Source: Labia minor
Taxonomy: Eukaryota; Arthropoda; Insecta; Dermaptera; Spongiphoridae
NCBI GenBank assembly: GCA_963082975.1
Contig: OY720350.1
Span: forward strand, 44,656,734-44,720,733
Length of the DNA: 64,000 nucleotides
Reading direction: 5' to 3'
Shown: positions 1 to 10,858 of the stretch, in pieces
Layout of the letters: every line of letters begins with the position of its first letter
Numbering within the stretch: position 1 is the stretch's first letter
Translations under genes and position numbers: made by a program
Notes under the pieces: generated by a model
Databases searched by the model: none
The model's input: the letters and a program-made list of their open reading frames with translations, nothing else
What the model was told of the DNA's origin: nothing

Positions 1-76
1 TAAAAATGTTTCATTATTTATTGAACCGTTGAATAATTTATTTATTAACTTTAAAATTTCTATTTTATCAATTAAA

Positions 77-1800
77 ATGGATTTTCATTCAAATTTTATA
101 TTTTCCCATTATTTAAACAAATTCCTAGGTTTAAACCATATTGTGATTGATGGTGAACCATTTCAACGTAAAATTCGTGTGTCTTTAATATTCAGTTTGA
201 TACCAATAATTTATATGTTTGTTATACATATCACCATATTTTATTTTTTTATTAGTACTGATTATCTAGAAAAAAAGGTTTTGGCGAATTATCTCATGGA
301 AACCTTTGCAAGGGTATTCAAGTATTTGTTTATGTATATTTGCTTAATTTAATGTATTAATATTAATTTAGAAATGAAATATTTTGTAGTTCAATGTACC
401 AGTAATAAGTTTTCTTTTTCTTATAATAAATATATGGAAACGTAATGAATATTTGGAAATTATCGTTCGAATGAATGAAATTGGAATGCCTGAAAAATGG
501 AAACAGTATAAAATATATTCATATCTTTTTCTCTTTGTTGGAATTATATACAATATTTATGAAATAATTATTGTATTTTTCATAAATAACAACATTAATG
601 TTTAGTATATGTTTTGCTTAATCCCACAATTATTAATAGTTTTAAAATAAATATTATAATGGACTGAAATATTAAAGGAAAATTTCCAAAATATATTAAA
701 TAATAACATTTATAATTACCATTTTTAGATATGGTCAACAACACTGAGTTTATCATGGCAGGTTACAGAATTGATCAATTTTGCAGAATTAAATAATATT
801 TATATAAAGATATTCTACTTGCGTTTACATTTCAAAGAATTAAATGAAAATTTAGAAAATAGTAAATATAAATTAAAGGCAATTGATCCGGTAAAAATTT
901 ATTTAAACAATTTAATATCAATTATTTTCAAATCAATATAAACACACGAATATAGATAATAAAATTTCATTTTCTTTTTTAGATGCAATATAATAATCAT
1001 AATATCAAATTGTGGAAAATTGTTTCAAAATTGAACTCCTATCTGGGACTAAAATTTGTACTTTATTCTGGTCAGATTTTTATTATTTTAATATTTTATT
1101 TTTATATTACATTAGTCAATCCGAAAAGTCGGATTAATACTTCCAATGTTTATGCAGTAATACCTGGTTTTTTATACTATGTTATTATTATTCTTCTGCA
1201 TATTTCTAACTGTCAACAGTGCATCAATGAGGTATGAAAAATTTTTATTAAAATATTATGTGTGTTTATCATATTTAAAAAATAATAATTCCATTTAGGC
1301 ATAAACTAATAGTTAATGTATAAAATAACATATAAGTAAAAATAATATCTCAGGCTCGATTTCCGATCCTAGTTAGAAAATTTTCTTTCCTTCCTAATCG
1401 AAATTAGTAATTTACATGAAATAGCATAGCCCAATCAAGAAAAGGAAGGTAAAGATTAGTTGGCTTTTTCAACATCTTATGAAAGGACAGAGACTATCAA
1501 GTCACTTGCAGTTTATACGAAGTATATCTGTTGTATGTTCAGTACAACATGGTTCCTCTTAATTTTTATTTTGATATTTTTGGTTGGATGCCGCAACTTA
1601 TTTCATGTAGCTATAGAATTTTGATCACGTCGGCTGGAAATACATCGTTTTCGTAAACCCTATCAAGAGAAAAACTTCCTTACAAGGTTCGGAACTTGAA
1701 CCACTGTCCACAAGTTTGAAAGAATAGCTGTTGCCTCAGACTTCAATTTTTACTAAAAAATCTCAATCTAGAATTGTCTTGATATTCGGATTTTCATCAA

Positions 1801-1855
<55 letters not shown>

Positions 1856-3241
1856 AAATAATAATACAGGGTGGGGCAACTTAACTTGCTGATTTGATTG
1901 CTGATTAGCCACCATTAGATGAACGGTAGACTGTGTGGATAGTATTATTCAAAAGAGGGCTTCGGGAAATTTCTAACCGTTATTCTTTAGTTACGATGTC
2001 ACCTTGGACAACAATGGGTAAAATTGAGCAACATTTACCGTAGATCAGTAATTTTCAAACGGTTATTCAATGGCCTCTACATAGCGAGCTTTTCGAGTCT
2101 ACTTTAATATCGCTTCCAGAACTTCTTTTCCTAGAGGTCAGTCCATTGTTAAAGGGGCAATACATTCAATAGGACTGGAAGTGTAGTGCAGAATTGTTAA
2201 AATGTCAAAAGACCTAAGATATCATTTGAAAAAATCAAACCACAGAGTTTGTCGTTTATGCAATTTTCTCAGTGTTTATTTTTTCCAAATTATAATCAAA
2301 GAGATTTAGGCGATAACTGGTTCCAGCATCATAGAGTCATACAGCGGTTCCTCAGTTTGGGAAACATTTTCCTGGGCGACGATATTTAATGGACTCCGCC
2401 CGATGAAACTCCTTGTGATTATTGTATGAATTTGCTTTAAGTCCATTGAATATACCGATCGCCCAAGCTGAACTTAAATATAACAATATAACTTAACTAT
2501 ATTCGTCAAACATTAATCTACAAACAGGTTGCTATGTTGGAAAAAGTCTGTCAAGAAGTCTTATTAAGAACCGAGAAAATTAGTGCATTACTAAAGGAGA
2601 TCGTCAACTATCCGATACAATATTTAAAACAACTTGAAAATAAGATTTACAAAGTTAGAGAATAAGTATTTAAAACAATTAAATCAATAATTATAACCTC
2701 TGTTTTATCAACTCTCTAAATCAGCAAGATAAATTTCCCCACACAAGTACCATACTTAATATAAGTATATTAATTTATAAGATATAATTCCTTAAATTAA
2801 ATCCTAATAGACAATATTTTTTTAAAATATAATTTCTATATTTTTTCAGGCTAAAACTACAATAACTATCGTTGATGAATTGTCTATCAATGCAAAAGGA
2901 TCATACCTAGATCAAGTATAATATTTATATTTAATTGACCTAAATTATAAAAGTTATATTGGACTAAAATTAAATTTCTCTTATGTTCTTTATATTTTAG
3001 TTGAAATTATTTTCGATTCATTTACAACATCGTGATTTTAGATTTACAGCTTGTAATATGTTTTCATTTGACTCCAAATTATTATTTATGGTAAACTTAA
3101 TATAATTCTTCTTTCTACATTCATATATTCTATAAATATTAGTTTAAATTATTTTAATTACTTTTGTAGATGTTCGGTACAATTACAAGTTATATAATAA
3201 TTCTCTATCAATTTAACAATACAGGAAAAACGTCATCATAG
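77..3241 (+). CDS. Gustatory receptor, array copy 1 (7 exons, intact)
   Basis: Insect seven-transmembrane gustatory receptor, expected to form a ligand-gated cation channel in the membrane of chemosensory neurons; ligand unknown. Exons read as 77-313, 390-599, 729-890, 983-1231, 2850-2915, 3001-3090 and 3170-3241, all phase 0, giving 361 residues. Family evidence is strongest at the C-terminus: exon 5 has TITIVDELSINAKG, exon 6 ends FDSKLLFM, and exon 7 has MFGTITSYIIILYQFN. This is the layout known for insect Grs, where a phase-0 intron sits just before the TYhhhhhQF motif. Hydrophobic segments fall near residues 36-58, 84-100, 125-145, 150-172, 230-255, 265-285 and 330-350. The ATG at 77 is chosen over an in-frame ATG at 29 because every paralogue starts at this MDF. 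The donor after exon 2 is GTTTAG, weaker than in the paralogues. AATAAA lies at 3281. Intron 4 is enlarged to 1.6 kb by a mariner relic. Confidence 0.9.
1802..1852. repeat. (TA)n microsatellite
   Basis: About 50 bp of uninterrupted TA dinucleotides in intron 4 of copy 1, just upstream of a mariner relic. Confidence 0.9.
1868..2744 (+). mobile_element. Degenerate mariner-like transposon in intron 4 of copy 1
   Basis: The two ends are imperfect inverted repeats: the left end reads GGGGCAACTTAACTTGCTGA, and the right end, on the reverse strand, reads GGGGAAATTTATCTTGCTGA. Between them the plus strand gives broken pieces resembling the end of a mariner-type transposase: QFGKHFPGRRY near 2346 and, in another frame, WTPPDETPCDY near 2392. 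The family pattern here is WPPRSPDLTPCDFFLWG. Frameshifts and stops show that it is dead. It accounts for much of the length of this intron. Confidence 0.75.
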
Positions 3242-3879
3242 TGTAAAATGTTTTCAAAATTACTAAAAAAATGAAAAGTAAATAAAGGATGTGTAAACAA
3301 TCAACAATTAACGAATTAAATTATTAATTTTATGAAATCTAATTGTAATTTCAATTGAAAATTTTCGAAAATTTGAAAAAATAAAAAAATTGGTATTCAT
3401 ATTTATTTATTAGGCTTTTATCAAATAAAACTTAAATGCCTAATGATTAAATATCAATTTTATAATATCAATATTATATTCATTATTTAATGAACATTTT
3501 TATTAAAGTCAATAATAATAACAAATATAATAAGAATTATTTTAATTATAAATATTGAATGACTAAACGATATTATATGAAATAGTTAACATTTTAAGAA
3601 ATGTATTAATTACTTGACTACAAGTAAATTTGAGAAATTTTATTGAAATGATCATTAATTAATTAGTTTCAATGAGTTAATTCATAAAAAATGTATCATT
3701 ACTTATTGAATATAACAGAATTATATTGTTAAAGAAATTTTGAGTGAAAGAATCATATTTGTATTTATTTATTTATTGAAATAAATGTACAACGTTAATA
3801 ATTTTAATAAATATGAAATAAACCACAAAAGTTTTAATAAATACATTCATGAAATTTTCAGTATTAGATTCTATCCAAT
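3242..3879. other. Spacer between copy 1 and a LINE fragment
   Basis: A+T-rich DNA with no gene. Around 3470-3600 it resembles the 5' flank of copies 2-4, so it may be the displaced promoter side of the fossil Gr at 5313. At about 3786-3845 it has GTACAACGTT followed by ACCACAAAAGTTTTAATAAA, which resembles the outer ends of the inverted-repeat elements at 30958 and 35682. Confidence 0.5.
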
Positions 3880-4056
3880 ATATCGAATTCTGTGGCTCTA
3901 CGGAACTCGAAATTTCTTGACCGCAGAAACCTCATGTGTCCATATCCTCAGTTATAACCTTCCAAACACTACCATCTCCCATCTCTCTCACGCTCCTTTT
4001 TACATTGTCCACCAACAAAGTCCTTGCTCTTCCTTGATCTCCACACCGATACTTTT
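3880..4056 (-). mobile_element. LINE 3' end fragment, antisense
   Basis: Read on the minus strand, this matches the 3' end of the LINE at 42990-44205. The shared stretch includes a GGTGGACAATGT segment (coding for RWVDNV in the better copy) and the terminal CGAGTTCCGTAGAGCCACAG. It is 5'-truncated, as LINE insertions usually are. Confidence 0.7.
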
Positions 4057-4069
4057 TTAACCATTAGTA

Positions 4070-5165
4070 TATATATATATGTTGGTTTAGGTATCAGATT
4101 TATCAGGGATATAATCACGTATTTTTGTGAGATTGTTTTCTCGATGTTTCGGCACCTATTTTGGCGCCATTTTCAAGAGATTACACTTATCCCCCGATTT
4201 ACACGGTAGATACGTTCCTGAGAAAAACGTGTAAATCGAAAATTAAAAATTTTCAAGTCAAAACCGTGTAAATCGAAAAGCTTGCAGAAAATGCATAATT
4301 TTGGTATTTAACAGTTGTGATTTTTTTCAATATTTTTAGGTGTACACAGAAATAAAAATAAAATGCATTGACAGGTTAAAATATGTAATATATTACGGAA
4401 ACACTGTTTTTTTATTTAATTACAATACATTAAACAGAAGAACAAAAAATAAAACCAAAGGTGTGTTATTATCCTTCATCACTATCAGAAATTACTCTCA
4501 TTCTTTTTTTCGGAATCGAAGGTTGGAATTCACTTTCATCACTTGAAGTTATTTGTGCCGATTCGATGTTTGAAGCAGAAATATTTACATTCTGATAGGT
4601 GGTAATAAAATCGGTTATTAACAATTGCTAGATAAAACTTTAATTTTATGCGAAGAAATACAGACACAGTGTGCATGTGCAGCAAGTCAGCACATAAGCT
4701 CGGGATTCCCCGTGAGATGTGTACACAGCGCACGTGTTCAAACATAGTAGCATTTAGTAGAGTGCGATAAAAACAAAAAAAAACTTATTTGGAAAACCGT
4801 GTAAAAGCGAAAACGTGTAAAACAAGTACCGTGTAAATCGGGGGATAGGTGTATTTAGGTGGGAATATTGTTGGAATTCTGGGTCCACCAGTTGGCCTCG
4901 GGCTATTGTCCGGCACGGACGTGTGCCAGAGTCAGGATTGCCCAGGATTCTTCGGAGCTCCTCAGCAACGCAGTGAGTACAAAACCATCCAACCTATCAA
5001 CCCAAAACCCTTGGTCACCAGACTAAGACTCAGAATCCCAATAATATTCCCACCTAAATAATCTCTTGAAAATGGCGCCAAAATGGGTGCTGAAACGTCG
5101 AGAAAACAATCACACAAAAATACGTGATTATATCTCTGATAAATCTGATAGTTATAAATATACCT
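4070..5165. repeat. Inverted-repeat element (Penelope-like terminal type), split by a nested MITE
   Basis: The left arm (about 4080-4183) and right arm (about 5057-5160) are reverse complements: both carry AATCACGTATTTTTGTGAGA, a GGCGCCATTTT block and the GAAACGTCGAGAAAACAAT motif. The core (about 4852-5060) is homologous to part of the cleaner copy at 34886-35465. The motif GAAACGTCG next to a small hairpin resembles terminal repeats of Penelope-like retroelements. No reverse transcriptase is present here. Confidence 0.6.
4184..4851. mobile_element. Nested TA-target MITE, pogo/Tigger-like ends
   Basis: The terminal inverted repeats begin CACTTATCCCCCGATTTACA on the left and CACCTATCCCCCGATTTACA on the reverse strand at the right. 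TA flanks both sides. The related element at 34886-35465 has the uninterrupted sequence GAGATTATTTAGG, which is the empty site, so insertion at a TA with TA duplication is directly visible. Length is 668 bp with no usable ORF. Ends of this style suggest pogo/Tigger-type DNA transposons; the class is inferred. Confidence 0.8.
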
Positions 5166-5312
5166 ATATATAATTAAGAAATGATTGAGCTTACCTTTGT
5201 TAGTTTCCTCGTTGAACAAGAAAGATTAAGTCTGAAACAATAATTAATTTTTTTATTTTAAATAATATATCAATTCAATTTTTTAAAAATTTTTAAATTA
5301 TTAATAAAAAAA

Positions 5313-5700
5313 ATGGATTTTTTACGCGAATTTTAAATATTCTCATCAATTTTCATGGTGAACCATTTCAATGAAAAATTCAAGTTTCTTAAAATTCAGT
5401 TTACATACCATTATTTTTTGCTATTTGGTATACAAATCCCTACTATCATCAATTTTATAGATTATGATAAGACTAATAATAATATATAACATCGAAATAT
5501 TTGTTTAGTATCAAGGAATATTTTTACCCTTTTAATTCAAAATTATTATTTATGGTAAAATAGACATATTTTAAACATTTTTATTATTTAAGATAATTAA
5601 TTTATTTTATAGATGTTTGGCACAATATGAAGTAATTTAATTAATATCTATCAATTTAACAAAGTGCAAGACAAGTCATCTTAGTTCAAAATATTTTCAA
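5313..5700 (+). pseudogene. Fossil Gr gene (exon 1 plus exons 6/7 remnants)
   Basis: An ATG at 5313 starts a decayed exon 1 resembling that of copies 2-4. It has an early stop, and about 30-40 bp covering the LYKLLGLNHIVI region are missing. Remnants of the end of exon 6 (TTATTATTTATG then GTAAAA) and of exon 7 from 5623 (ATGTTTGGCACAATATGA) follow within 250 bp. Exons 2-5 are gone. The 3' part of this fossil recurs upstream of copies 3 and 4, so it was carried along in the duplicated unit. Confidence 0.75.
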
Positions 5701-5759
5701 ATTTACTAAAATATTAAAATAAATAATATATTTAATACAATCATCATTTAATAAATTAA

Positions 5760-6141
5760 AAAAAGTTTCATCTATTGTTAAATCTAATTGATTATAAATG
5801 TGACTTTTTAAAATTAGAAAAAAAGAAAATGGCTTTGAAATAATTTTATTGTATTCAAATATTTTTAATTGACTTTCATCAATGATGAATGATAATGATT
5901 AATTATCAATTTTATCAATATTCAATATTATATTCATTATTTAATGTACTTTTTCTAAAATCAATAATAATTACAAATACAATAATATTCGTTACAATTA
6001 TAAATATTTTATGAATGAGCAAGAAAATTGTTAGTTTACTTGTAGAACAAGACAGATTAAGTTTTAAACTATAATAAAATATTATATCATTAATAAATAA
6101 TAAAGTCATGTTTTGAGATTTTTAAATTTTTAATAAAAAAA
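5760..6141 (+). promoter_or_regulatory. 5' flank shared by copies 2, 3 and 4
   Basis: A+T-rich DNA upstream of copy 2, repeated almost unchanged upstream of copy 3 (about 10500-10858) and copy 4 (about 15640-16025). It includes the block GAGCAAGAAAATTGTTAGTT, at about 90-150 bp from the ATG. It should contain the promoter, but no specific element can be named. Confidence 0.45.
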
Positions 6142-8303
6142 ATGGATTTTCATGCGAATTTTAAATATTCTCATTATCTTTATAAATTATTGGGTTTAAA
6201 TCATATCGTGATTGATGGTGAACCATTCCATCGAAAAATTCGAGTTTCTTTAAAATCCAGTCTTATAACATTATTTATTATTTTATGTATACACATTTTT
6301 AATATCTTTTATCTTATAATATTTGATAATGTTATTAAAATCAAAACTACAGTTTGGACAAATTATATAGTAGAAACATTTATAAAAGTATTTATTTTTC
6401 AATTTTCTTTAAATTAATTTCATCTTGTTTTGATATTTCTGATTTTTTCAGTTCAACGACCCTCTTTTAAGTTTGGGTTTTATTTTAATTAATATTTGGA
6501 AGCGTAAAGAATATTGGGAAATTATTATTGGTATGAATGAGATTGGAATGCCAAAAATTTGGAGACAGCATAGAATTAATTTATATTTTTTCTTATGTTT
6601 TACAATTATATGCTCCATGTCTGAAACAATAAACGTGCTTTATGCAAGATATACTTATTTAAATGATGTATTAAAAATTATATCTAATTAATAATTATAA
6701 TAAATTACAATCTTATAATTTGAGAAAAACAGATGTTTTAAAAAATCCATTTTTTTCACTAGTGTTTTTTATAATTTAATCTATTTAGTATAATAATATT
6801 TTTAGATAATGTATGTTATATTCACTATAACATGGCAGATAATTGAATGGATTTTTTATATAGAATTACAAAATTTTTACACTCTCGTTTTCGTTTTGCG
6901 TTTGCATTTCAAAGAATTAAATGAAAATTTAGAAAATAGCAAATATTTATTAAAGACAATTGATCCGGTAATAGTTCATTTAATTCTTTAATAATTTAAT
7001 ATATTATATTAATAATATAAATTTATTTATCTTTTTAGATGAAGTATAATTATCATAATTTAAAATTGTGGAAAATAGTTTCAAAAATTAACTCATTTCA
7101 GGGGCCTAAACTTGTACTCTTTTCAGGACAGATCTTTATTCGATTAATATTTTGTTTGTTTCAACTATTTATCGATCCAGCAAACTTAAAGACAAATATC
7201 ATTATTTTTTTATTCTTTTGGTCTACCTATTGTATAATTGCTATTGTTTTGCATATATCGAACTGTCAACAGTGTATAAATGAAGTAAGATAATTTTTAT
7301 TAAATAATTTAATATTTATATTTTACAATTTATTAATGACTGTACATAAAATGTACAAGTATAAACATAATAAACTGGAGTGTCTCTATTCGACTATCTT
7401 GCAATTTGAATTGGATTAAATAACATATATTATATTTAAATTAAATTTAATTAATTAACTTATAAATTAAAATTAATAAATAATATTTATTAATCCAGCG
7501 CGTGTTTAGCTCTTTGTTGATGACACCACGTCACGTGCTGACGCGTGATTTACATTGTTAAAAAATTAATTCCGGCAAATTCAGCGATTCAATCAAGCTG
7601 GAATTCTATATATAGCAGTTTTATACAATTTTTAATCATGTGAAAAACTATGAAACATATATCTTTATTTTTAAGAGAAAAAAAAATCAAAACGTTGTAG
7701 GTAATGACTCTCTTCTGGTTGAGCTACATTTCTCAAAAGTTGATAGAAAACTACGAATTTTGAATAATGCCCGTATAGTAAATTTCATATTTCTAGCTCA
7801 AACCGTTTTTGCGTTATTTTGTCTACATACATACACATATAAATATATATACACACACACATACAGACATTTTTCTCAACCTTACAGGTAGATCATTCGA
7901 ATCGAACATTTTTTTAATTTGTTATATAAATATATTTCAGGCTAAAAAAACAATTATAATTGTTGATGAATTATCTATTAATGCAAAAGGACCTTACCTA
8001 GATCAAGTAAGTCTATACCATTTTATAATATATTAAAAATTACATATTTTTTTTATTTTTTTCCAATTTCAGTTGAAATTATTTTCAAATCATTTGCAAC
8101 ATCGTGAATTTAGTTTTGATGCTTGGAATTTATTTTCATTTGATTCCAAGTTATTATTTATGGTAAACTTAGAATATTTTAATGCATTTTCTAAATATTT
8201 TTTTAATTTCAATATTTATTATTGTTTTTGTTTGTAGATGTTCGGCACTTTAACAAGTTATTTAATAATTATCTATCAATTTAACATGGTTGGAAAATCA
8301 TAA
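6142..8303 (+). CDS. Gustatory receptor, array copy 2 (7 exons, intact)
   Basis: Gr of the triplicated subgroup (copies 2-4), 363 residues. Exons are 6142-6387, 6452-6667, 6806-6967, 7039-7284, 7941-8006, 8073-8162 and 8238-8303, all phase 0. Landmarks are MDFHANFKYSHYLYKLLGLN at the start, the exon 2 motif GMNEIGMPKIW, the exon 4 cysteine motif SNCQQCINEV, TIIIVDELSINAKG in exon 5, and the C-terminus MFGTLTSYLIIIYQFNMVGK. Intron 2 is only 138 bp, against about 630 bp in copy 4 and 1,080 bp in copy 3. Intron 4 holds an R1 repeat, so that repeat was there before the triplication. Nothing in the reading frame suggests decay. Confidence 0.92.
7370..7895 (+). repeat. R1 repeat, copy in intron 4 of copy 2
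   Basis: A family of about 500-600 bp starting AGCTGGAGTGTCTCCATTCG. Recognisable inner blocks are CACGTGCTGACGCGTGATTT, GCGATTCAATCAAGCTGGAA and AACGTTGTAGGTAATGAC, followed by a variable CA/TA-rich run. Other copies lie at 13030, 17650 (truncated), 37957, about 39765-40320 (minus strand) and at the right edge of the window. There is no coding capacity. Confidence 0.7.
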
Positions 8304-9055
8304 TATTTCATTGTCTCTACAAGTTACTATTATATCAAGTGAAATTCTTTTGTTCTGCAATCTGTTCTGTAAACCAAAATATATACCTTGTACAAGTGTA
8401 TTATATTGCATATTAAATACACTTCAATTGTGTTAAAATTACTTTGAACCTTGATCATAATTTTGTAAAATAAGAAATTCCTATCATTAAAGGGCAAAAT
8501 CCAGTAGTCGTCCACCCAATCCACTTAAGTGCGTTTTCGCCAAAATCGCAACGACCTGTGTGACCACGGTGCATCGATTAAAGTAGTGGTTTTATTGTTT
8601 TGGACGAGTACTACTACACACTACACTACACTACTACACTACTACACTACTACTGAATCTTGTCCAAAATAATGAATTTTAATTGAATTATTGAATTAAG
8701 TATTAATAATTTTCTACAAATTTTTTGCATTCATTTTTTTAATGTAATTTGCAAAATTATATTATGCATATTATGTTATATTATGACGGTGAAAGTCATG
8801 GAAAGATACCGTGAGCGCCTATAATCAGTGTATCCGTTCCCAAGGACGACATTTGAGTGATGTGCTTTTCAAAACTTAACTTTAATAATGGCATAAAATT
8901 TGCGATATGGTAATAAAGGAAATTTTTTGACAAGCTGAGTGGTTTTAATTTTAATTTAAAATCTGATAGGTTTTTCTGCCCCACTCTGTAATTAAAGACG
9001 AATATTAAAATTCATTATTTATAAGAAAAATAAATTTATACAATTTCAAATAAAA
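8304..9055. other. 3' flank of copy 2, part of the tandem unit
   Basis: This stretch has no gene. It contains a short satellite of ACTAC/ACACT words at about 8608-8655 and is repeated with small changes after copy 3 (13958-14610); its first part also follows copy 4. It marks the 3' part of the duplicated unit. Confidence 0.6.
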
Positions 9056-9056
9056 A

Positions 9057-10108
9057 TAAGTTGACCTGTGGCCAGATCCGAACCGACCGACGGTTTGAAG
9101 TAAATTAATTTCCAGCTCAGTGCCCCCCTAACCACAGGGCTAAATGGGCTATAGCCCCAGGGCGCAAGCCTTTTGAGGCGGCAATTTTTTATTTGTGATA
9201 TAGTAAAAATTTATTTTTCATTTTATTAGTTTTTACTTATTTTTATTAAAACACTTCTTAAAATATTAAACTGATTTTTATTTCTTTCAAATGTGCTGAA
9301 AAACGATAGATAGGGAAGGGCAACGCGAAATAGGAGTAACTGCAAACATTTATACCCATCTTTTAAATAAGTGACTTTAAAGAAAAGTTACAAATAAGAT
9401 AACAGTTTATTATAAAAGTAATAAATAATTTTTTTCCAGTTCTGACACTTTTGTTTTGTATAACTTTTCCGACTCCCATTTGCCATTCTGTGTATTTTCT
9501 TAGGAAGAAGGGCGCATTATTTTTAGTATTCCATGGGCGCCGAATTCCTTAAGACGGCCCTGTTCCAGCTACAGAAACAATTTCAAATAATTTTAATTGA
9601 GAATCAGATATGGATATTACATAAATATTTTTAATTTTATTTTATTTATAATATATATGCAAGACCAGGCTGTGACGTCATGAATAACTGGATGATGTCA
9701 TATAATTTTAAATTAAGAAAAAACTAATAAAGACGATTTTTCTCAAGGATAAAACCAATACAAAGTGCATGATTCGTGGTGACATGTAAAAAATCTCCTC
9801 ATGTGAAATTTGGTGTGAAAATAACCATTCCCTTCCTATCGTCGATCGCTAATACTACCACTTCCAGTTTCCGGATTTGCACCAAAAGTTGATCAATTCA
9901 TCATACTGATGCACTAAGTAAATTTCATCAAAATCGGTTGAGCCGTTCAGGCTGTACACATCTATACCGACGGACAGACGGACGGACAGACATGGTAAAA
10001 ATACTTTTTTCTGTTAAGAAAATGCATGATTCTTGGAGATATGTAAAAATCTTCACATGTGAAATTTGGTGTGAAAACAATACGTTCCCTTCCTATCGTC
10101 GGTCAGTA
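9057..10108 (+). repeat. R2 repeat copy a, interrupted by a hAT-type element
   Basis: It starts AAGTTGACCTGTGGCC and ends with the TATCGTCGGTC block. In the middle it has CATCAAAATCGGTTGAGCCG followed by CGGACAGACGGACGGACAGA. A block of about 90 bp containing GTGAAATTTGGTGTGAAAA occurs twice in direct orientation. Peptides such as RTDGRTD read from it are products of the repeat, not genes. Confidence 0.8.
9118..9562. mobile_element. Non-autonomous hAT-type element in R2 copy a
   Basis: The element is 445 bp and is flanked by exact 8-bp duplications TTCCAGCT (9110-9117 and 9563-9570). The ends are CAGTGCCCCCCTAACC on the left and CAGGGCCGTCTTAAGG on the reverse strand at the right. A relative with the same end types is at 36280. 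The corresponding site in R2 copy c (14669-14703) keeps only its first roughly 35 bp. Confidence 0.85.
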
Positions 10109-10224
10109 AAAAAACATCTGGATTTTAAATGGACCATTCTTAGATCACAAGTATAAATATAAACCTTTCTAATTATCTTCACCTTCAATATTTTTAAATT
10201 TCTGTTACAATTTTTTTCAAAGCA

Positions 10225-10425
10225 TCTGTAACTTCGAAATATTTGTTTAATATCATGGAATATTTATACCCTTTTAATTCAAAATTATTATTTATGGTAA
10301 AATAGACATATTTTAAACATTTTTATTATTTATGATAATTAATTACTTTTATAGATGTTCGGCACAATATAAAGTTATTTAATTAATATCTATCAATTTA
10401 ACAATGTGAAAGACAAGTCATCTTA
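10225..10425 (+). pseudogene. Fossil Gr 3' end upstream of copy 3
   Basis: Remnant of exon 6 (ending ATTATTATTTATG, then a GTAAAA donor) and of exon 7 from 10354 (ATGTTCGGCACAATATAA, stop inside). It is nearly the same as the 3' part of the fossil at 5313-5700, which identifies it as a passenger in the duplication unit. Confidence 0.75.
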
Positions 10426-10858
10426 GTTCAAAATATTTTCAAATTTACTAAAATATTAAATATTTAAATAATATATATTTTTACAATAAACATTTAATAA
10501 ATTAAAAAAAGTTTCATCTATTGTTAAATCTAATTGACTTTTTAAAATTAGAAAAAAAGAAAATGGTTTTCAAATATTTTTAATTGACTTTCATCATTTA
10601 ATAAATTATAATGATTAAATATTAATTTAATCAATATTCAATATTATATTCATTATTTAATGTACTTTTACTAAAATCAATAATAATTACAAATACAATA
10701 ATATTTATTACAATTATAAATAATATATGAATGAGCAAGAAAATTGTTAGTTTACTTGTAGAACAAGACAGATTAAGTTTTAAACTATAATAAAATATTA
10801 TATCATTAATAAATAATAAAGTCATGTTTTGAGATTTTTAAATTATTAGTTTAAAAAA

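Noticed and set aside
29..352. Longer N-terminus for copy 1 starting at 29
   Set aside because: All paralogues begin at the equivalent of the Met at 77 (MDFHSNF), and the frame beyond 313 reads into the intron; 313/314 is the conserved donor.
7640..8036. ORFs around the (CA)/(TA) run in intron 4 of copy 2
   Set aside because: They are R1 repeat and microsatellite sequence; only the 7941-8006 part is real coding (exon 5) and is in the Gr model.
8608..8655. Regular ACTAC repeats as a CRISPR-like or regulatory array
   Set aside because: It is a short simple satellite without unique spacers, varying in length between tandem units by slippage.
9938..10156. ORF of 72 codons with RTDGRTD
   Set aside because: It is translation of the R2 repeat core (ACGGACGG); similar ORFs at 14905, 50882, 60595 and 60654 come from other R2 copies.
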